This document shows positions 3,549-6,179 of a DNA stretch of 6,179 nucleotides, piece by piece. The stretch spans positions 1-6,179 of the forward strand of contig QHUF01000156.1 in NCBI GenBank assembly GCA_003221075.1. The letters are read 5' to 3'. Source of the DNA: Gemmatimonadota bacterium. GTDB lineage: Bacteria > Gemmatimonadota > Gemmatimonadetes > Gemmatimonadales > GWC2-71-9. Numbering within the stretch: position 1 is the stretch's first letter; each line of letters starts with the position of its first letter. The notes below the pieces were generated by a model. That model ran no database searches and was not told the DNA's origin. It saw only the letters and a program-made list of their open reading frames with translations. Both the position numbers and the translations under genes were made by a program.

Positions 3549-6179
3549 AGTCGCCGCGAAACTGTAGCTGCCCGAGCCGACGTCCACGACGACGTCGTTA
3601 CCGCGTTGATGGGCGGCCCGTATTCCGTCGCGTGCGGTGAGGGAGACCCCTCCCTCCCGCACGTCGTCGAGGCGGGCGTCCCACATGGTGATTTCGGCGG
3701 ATGTGTTCGCCGGCACCGTGACGTCGAGCACGAATCGCTGGCCCTCGAGTTTCCACGCAGTGCTCAGCTTTCCATAACCGGTTTCAATTGACGCGCTGGC
3801 GCTCGTCAGGCCCGCGCCGGGCCGTGGCGCGATGCGCGCATGGCGGTATCCCGGCGCCGCAGCATCCAGGTCGATTCCGCCGATATTCTGGTACATCCAA
3901 TCGCCGACCGCTCCGAAGGCATAGTGGTTGAACGAATTCATCCCGGGATCCTCGAACGAGCTGTCCGGGCGAATCCCGTCCCACCGCTCCCACATCGTCG
4001 TCGCCCCGCGCGTGATCGGGTAGAGCCAGGACGGATAGGTGCGTTGCGTGAGCAATGCGAACGCAGCTCCGATATGTCCGGTGGCGCCGAGTACGTGCAA
4101 CAGGTATGGGGTTCCGAGAAAACCGGTGGTCAGATGGTGGTCGCGCGCTTCCACGTCGCGCGCCAGTCGCCCGGCGGCCGCCGCGATCAGGGAGTCGGGA
4201 AGCAGATCGAACGCGATTGCCAGTGCGTAGGCCGTCTGCGTGTTCTCGCCAACTCGCCCTGTCGTCGAGACGAATTCGCGATTGAAGGCGTCACGCATCG
4301 CCTGGAACCGGGCATGATATGAGACCGCTTCGTCGCGGCGCCCCAGCACCGCCGCCGTGCGCGACACGAGATCCGTGGAGTGAGCGAGGAACGCCGTGGC
4401 GATCAGGTCCGTCCCCGTTGTCGCGCCCGGGTAGGAGGGATCGTCGCTGTGCAGTGCGAGCCAGTCACCGAACTGCCATCCCGGTCTCCAGATCAGATCC
4501 GGCCCCGCGCGGCGGCGCGCGTAATCGACCCACGCGCGCATGCTCGGATACTGCCGCTCGAGCAGACGGCGGTCGCCATACGTGAGGTACATCGTCCAGG
4601 GAATGATGACGGCGACGTCGGACCACCCCGCGGTGCCCGCGAAGCGCACGGAATCCCCGCCAAGGGGATTCGGAATCACCCACGGGACACTGCCGCTCGG
4701 GTCCTGATCGGCCGCGACATCGCTGAGCCACTTCGCGAAGAAGCCACTGACGTCCATGTTGTACGCAGCCGTCCGCGCGAACACCTGGGCGTCTCCCGTC
4801 CACCCGAGCCGCTCGTCGCGCTGCGGGCAGTCCGTCGGCACGTCGAGGAAGTTGCTGCGCTGACCCCAGACGATGTTGCGCTGCAGGTGATTGAGCAGCG
4901 AGTCCGAGGTGACGAGGCTCCCTGTCTGCGGGAGATCGGAGGAGACGGCAATACCCGTGATGGTGGTCGAGTCCGGCTGACTCGGAAGGCCCGCCACGGC
5001 AACGTAGCGAAAGCCGTGGAATGTGAAGTGCGGTTCGTACACCTCACGCGACTTCCCGCTGAGGGTATATCGATCCGTCTGCGCGGCGGCGCGCAGGTTG
5101 GCGGTGTAGAGGTTGCCGCCCTTGTCGAGTACTTCGCCGAACCGCATGGTGATCGCCGTCCCTGCTGGGCCGATGACGGTGAGACGCGCCCAGCCAGTGA
5201 AATTCTGGCCGAGGTCGAAGAGCATCTCGCCCGACGGTGCGCGGCGGATCGAGACGGGGCGCAGCTCGCGCACGCGCCGGACCGGCGGAGACAGGGCTGC
5301 TACGAGCGCCGCCGGCGGAGGATCCACCAAGGCGACGGGTGCCCAGCCGTGATCGTCGAAGGGCGCGCTCGCCCAGCCGCCCAGCTCGCGGCGCGCATCG
5401 TACGTCTCGCCGCCATAGATGTCCGACGTGAGCACCGGGCCCGTGGTGGTCTTCCAGCCGGTATCCGACACGATGCGCTCCGTACGTCCGCTTTCGTAGC
5501 GGATCTCGAGCTGCGCCCGAAGAGCAAGCCGCCGGCCGTACAGATTCCGTTGCCCAAAAAACCCCAGCTGACCGCGGTACCAGCCATCGCCGAGCATCGC
5601 ACCGACGACGTTGGCGCCGGGCCGCACGAGTTGTGTCACGTCATAGGTCTGGTACTGCAGCCGGCGGCGGTATGACGTCCAGCCCGGTGTGAAGAGCTGA
5701 TCGCCGACGCGTTGTCCGTTGAGATAGGCCTCGTAGAGGCCAAGGCTCGTGACGTAGAGGCGGGCGGAGCGGACACGCTCGGCCACCTGGAACGAGCCTC
5801 GCAAGAGGGGCGATGGCGATGGGAGGCTGTCGCTCGTGGTTGGCGGCGGACCGATCCACCGCGCGGTCCAGTCCCCGGGCTGCAGCAGTCCCGTTTCCCA
5901 AAGCGCGGCCGCACTCCACGGCGACGCACGACCGTTCGTGTCCCAGACGCGGACGCGCCAGTAGTATCGAGTGCGCGAGGCCGCGGGCGGACCGGCATAA
6001 TCCACAAAGACGGATGCGTCCGAGGTCACCTTCCTCGAATCCCACAGCAAGTCCGCGCCACGCGCAAGGCTCGCTTCGCTGGTCGCGACCTGGATCTGAT
6101 AAGCAGCCTGCATCGTGTTGCGTCGAGCGCTTGCGATCCGCCAGCTCAGCCTCGGCTGCACGACGTCGATGCCGATCGG
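3537..6179 (-). CDS. Alpha-L-rhamnosidase, glycoside hydrolase family 78 (N-terminus beyond right edge)
   Basis: The window holds 880 codons, from the right edge to TGA at 3537-3539. Numbering from the first complete codon, the visible protein opens P-I-G-I-D-V-V-Q-P-R-L-S-W, the conserved beginning of the mature GH78 fold. The GTG at 6159-6161 is therefore internal, and the true start with any signal peptide lies outside. Approximate order: fibronectin-III-like segment 20-98; N-terminal carbohydrate-binding-like sandwich 104-275; second sandwich with G-Q-N-F-T-G-W near 321-330 and F-H-G-F-R-Y-V near 385-393; (alpha/alpha)6 catalytic barrel about 415-775; C-terminal sandwich to 880. The acid motif DCPQRDERLGWTGD gives D450, E456 (expected general acid) and D463. 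M-W-E-R-W-D-G gives E731, the expected general base. The family removes terminal alpha-L-rhamnose from pectin, plant glycosides or polysaccharides with inversion; the natural substrate cannot be read here. The catalytic domain is intact. The gene converges on the secreted-protein operon with no spacer. Confidence 0.95.
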   Translation of the reverse strand, partial: PIGIDVVQPRLSWRIASARRNTMQAAYQIQVATSEASLARGADLLWDSRKVTSDASVFVDYAGPPAASRTRYYWRVRVWDTNGRASPWSAAALWETGLLQPGDWTARWIGPPPTTSDSLPSPSPLLRGSFQVAERVRSARLYVTSLGLYEAYLNGQRVGDQLFTPGWTSYRRRLQYQTYDVTQLVRPGANVVGAMLGDGWYRGQLGFFGQRNLYGRRLALRAQLEIRYESGRTERIVSDTGWKTTTGPVLTSDIYGGETYDARRELGGWASAPFDDHGWAPVALVDPPPAALVAALSPPVRRVRELRPVSIRRAPSGEMLFDLGQNFTGWARLTVIGPAGTAITMRFGEVLDKGGNLYTANLRAAAQTDRYTLSGKSREVYEPHFTFHGFRYVAVAGLPSQPDSTTITGIAVSSDLPQTGSLVTSDSLLNHLQRNIVWGQRSNFLDVPTDCPQRDERLGWTGDAQVFARTAAYNMDVSGFFAKWLSDVAADQDPSGSVPWVIPNPLGGDSVRFAGTAGWSDVAVIIPWTMYLTYGDRRLLERQYPSMRAWVDYARRRAGPDLIWRPGWQFGDWLALHSDDPSYPGATTGTDLIATAFLAHSTDLVSRTAAVLGRRDEAVSYHARFQAMRDAFNREFVSTTGRVGENTQTAYALAIAFDLLPDSLIAAAAGRLARDVEARDHHLTTGFLGTPYLLHVLGATGHIGAAFALLTQRTYPSWLYPITRGATTMWERWDGIRPDSSFEDPGMNSFNHYAFGAVGDWMYQNIGGIDLDAAAPGYRHARIAPRPGAGLTSASASIETGYGKLSTAWKLEGQRFVLDVTVPANTSAEITMWDARLDDVREGGVSLTARDGIRAAHQRGNDVVVDVGSGSYSFAATRPR

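Noticed and set aside
4380..5675. Long plus-strand open frame opposite the rhamnosidase
   Set aside because: It is antisense to a clear GH78 gene with intact motifs. Its translation is Arg/Ala/Pro-rich with no domain, as expected from high-GC shadow frames.
6159..6161. GTG as the true start of the rhamnosidase
   Set aside because: The frame continues open to the edge and the upstream residues P-I-G-I-D-V belong to the conserved GH78 opening, so the gene starts outside the window.

Overview
This window comes from a GC-rich bacterial chromosome. Hand counts of sampled lines give roughly 58-78% GC in the right-hand two thirds and about 52-60% in the first 600 bases. All secreted products have ordinary Gram-negative-type export signals: a lipobox, AXA-type signal peptides and an outer-membrane barrel. 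A PD40 beta-propeller lipoprotein, small barrel proteins and a GH78 rhamnosidase together suggest a soil or sediment member of a phylum such as Gemmatimonadota or Acidobacteriota. That placement is an inference; no marker gene is present.

Layout. (1) Bases 1-676, minus: the first 225 codons of a PD40/TolB-like propeller lipoprotein that runs off the left edge. (2) Bases 677-851: a 175-base leader between two minus-strand genes. It holds a candidate promoter, a bulged hairpin and a strong intrinsic terminator hairpin directly in front of the lipoprotein's Shine-Dalgarno. (3) Bases 852-1430, minus: a 192-residue protein with an extracytoplasmic domain and a C-terminal membrane anchor. (4) Bases 1431-1575: a divergent promoter region with an 11-bp-period direct repeat. 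(5) Bases 1576-3536, plus: a two-gene operon of a small outer-membrane beta-barrel and a secreted, cysteine-containing, Tyr/Gly-rich protein of unknown function. (6) Bases 3537-6179, minus: an alpha-L-rhamnosidase (GH78) lacking its N-terminus at the right edge, convergent with the operon and with stop codons exactly back to back.

Functionally the window is a set of envelope genes beside a plant-polysaccharide (rhamnose) degrading enzyme. The barrel and the Tyr/Gly-rich protein are probably co-translated, since the first stop codon shares a base with the second gene's ribosome site, and they may act together at the cell surface. The most notable unexplained element is the leader at 677-800. 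The lipoprotein cannot be transcribed without passing through a terminator-like hairpin that ends a few bases before its ribosome site, which suggests attenuation or another cis-acting RNA control. No tRNA, rRNA, CRISPR array, insertion sequence or attachment site was seen. No gene-free stretch exceeds 300 bases.
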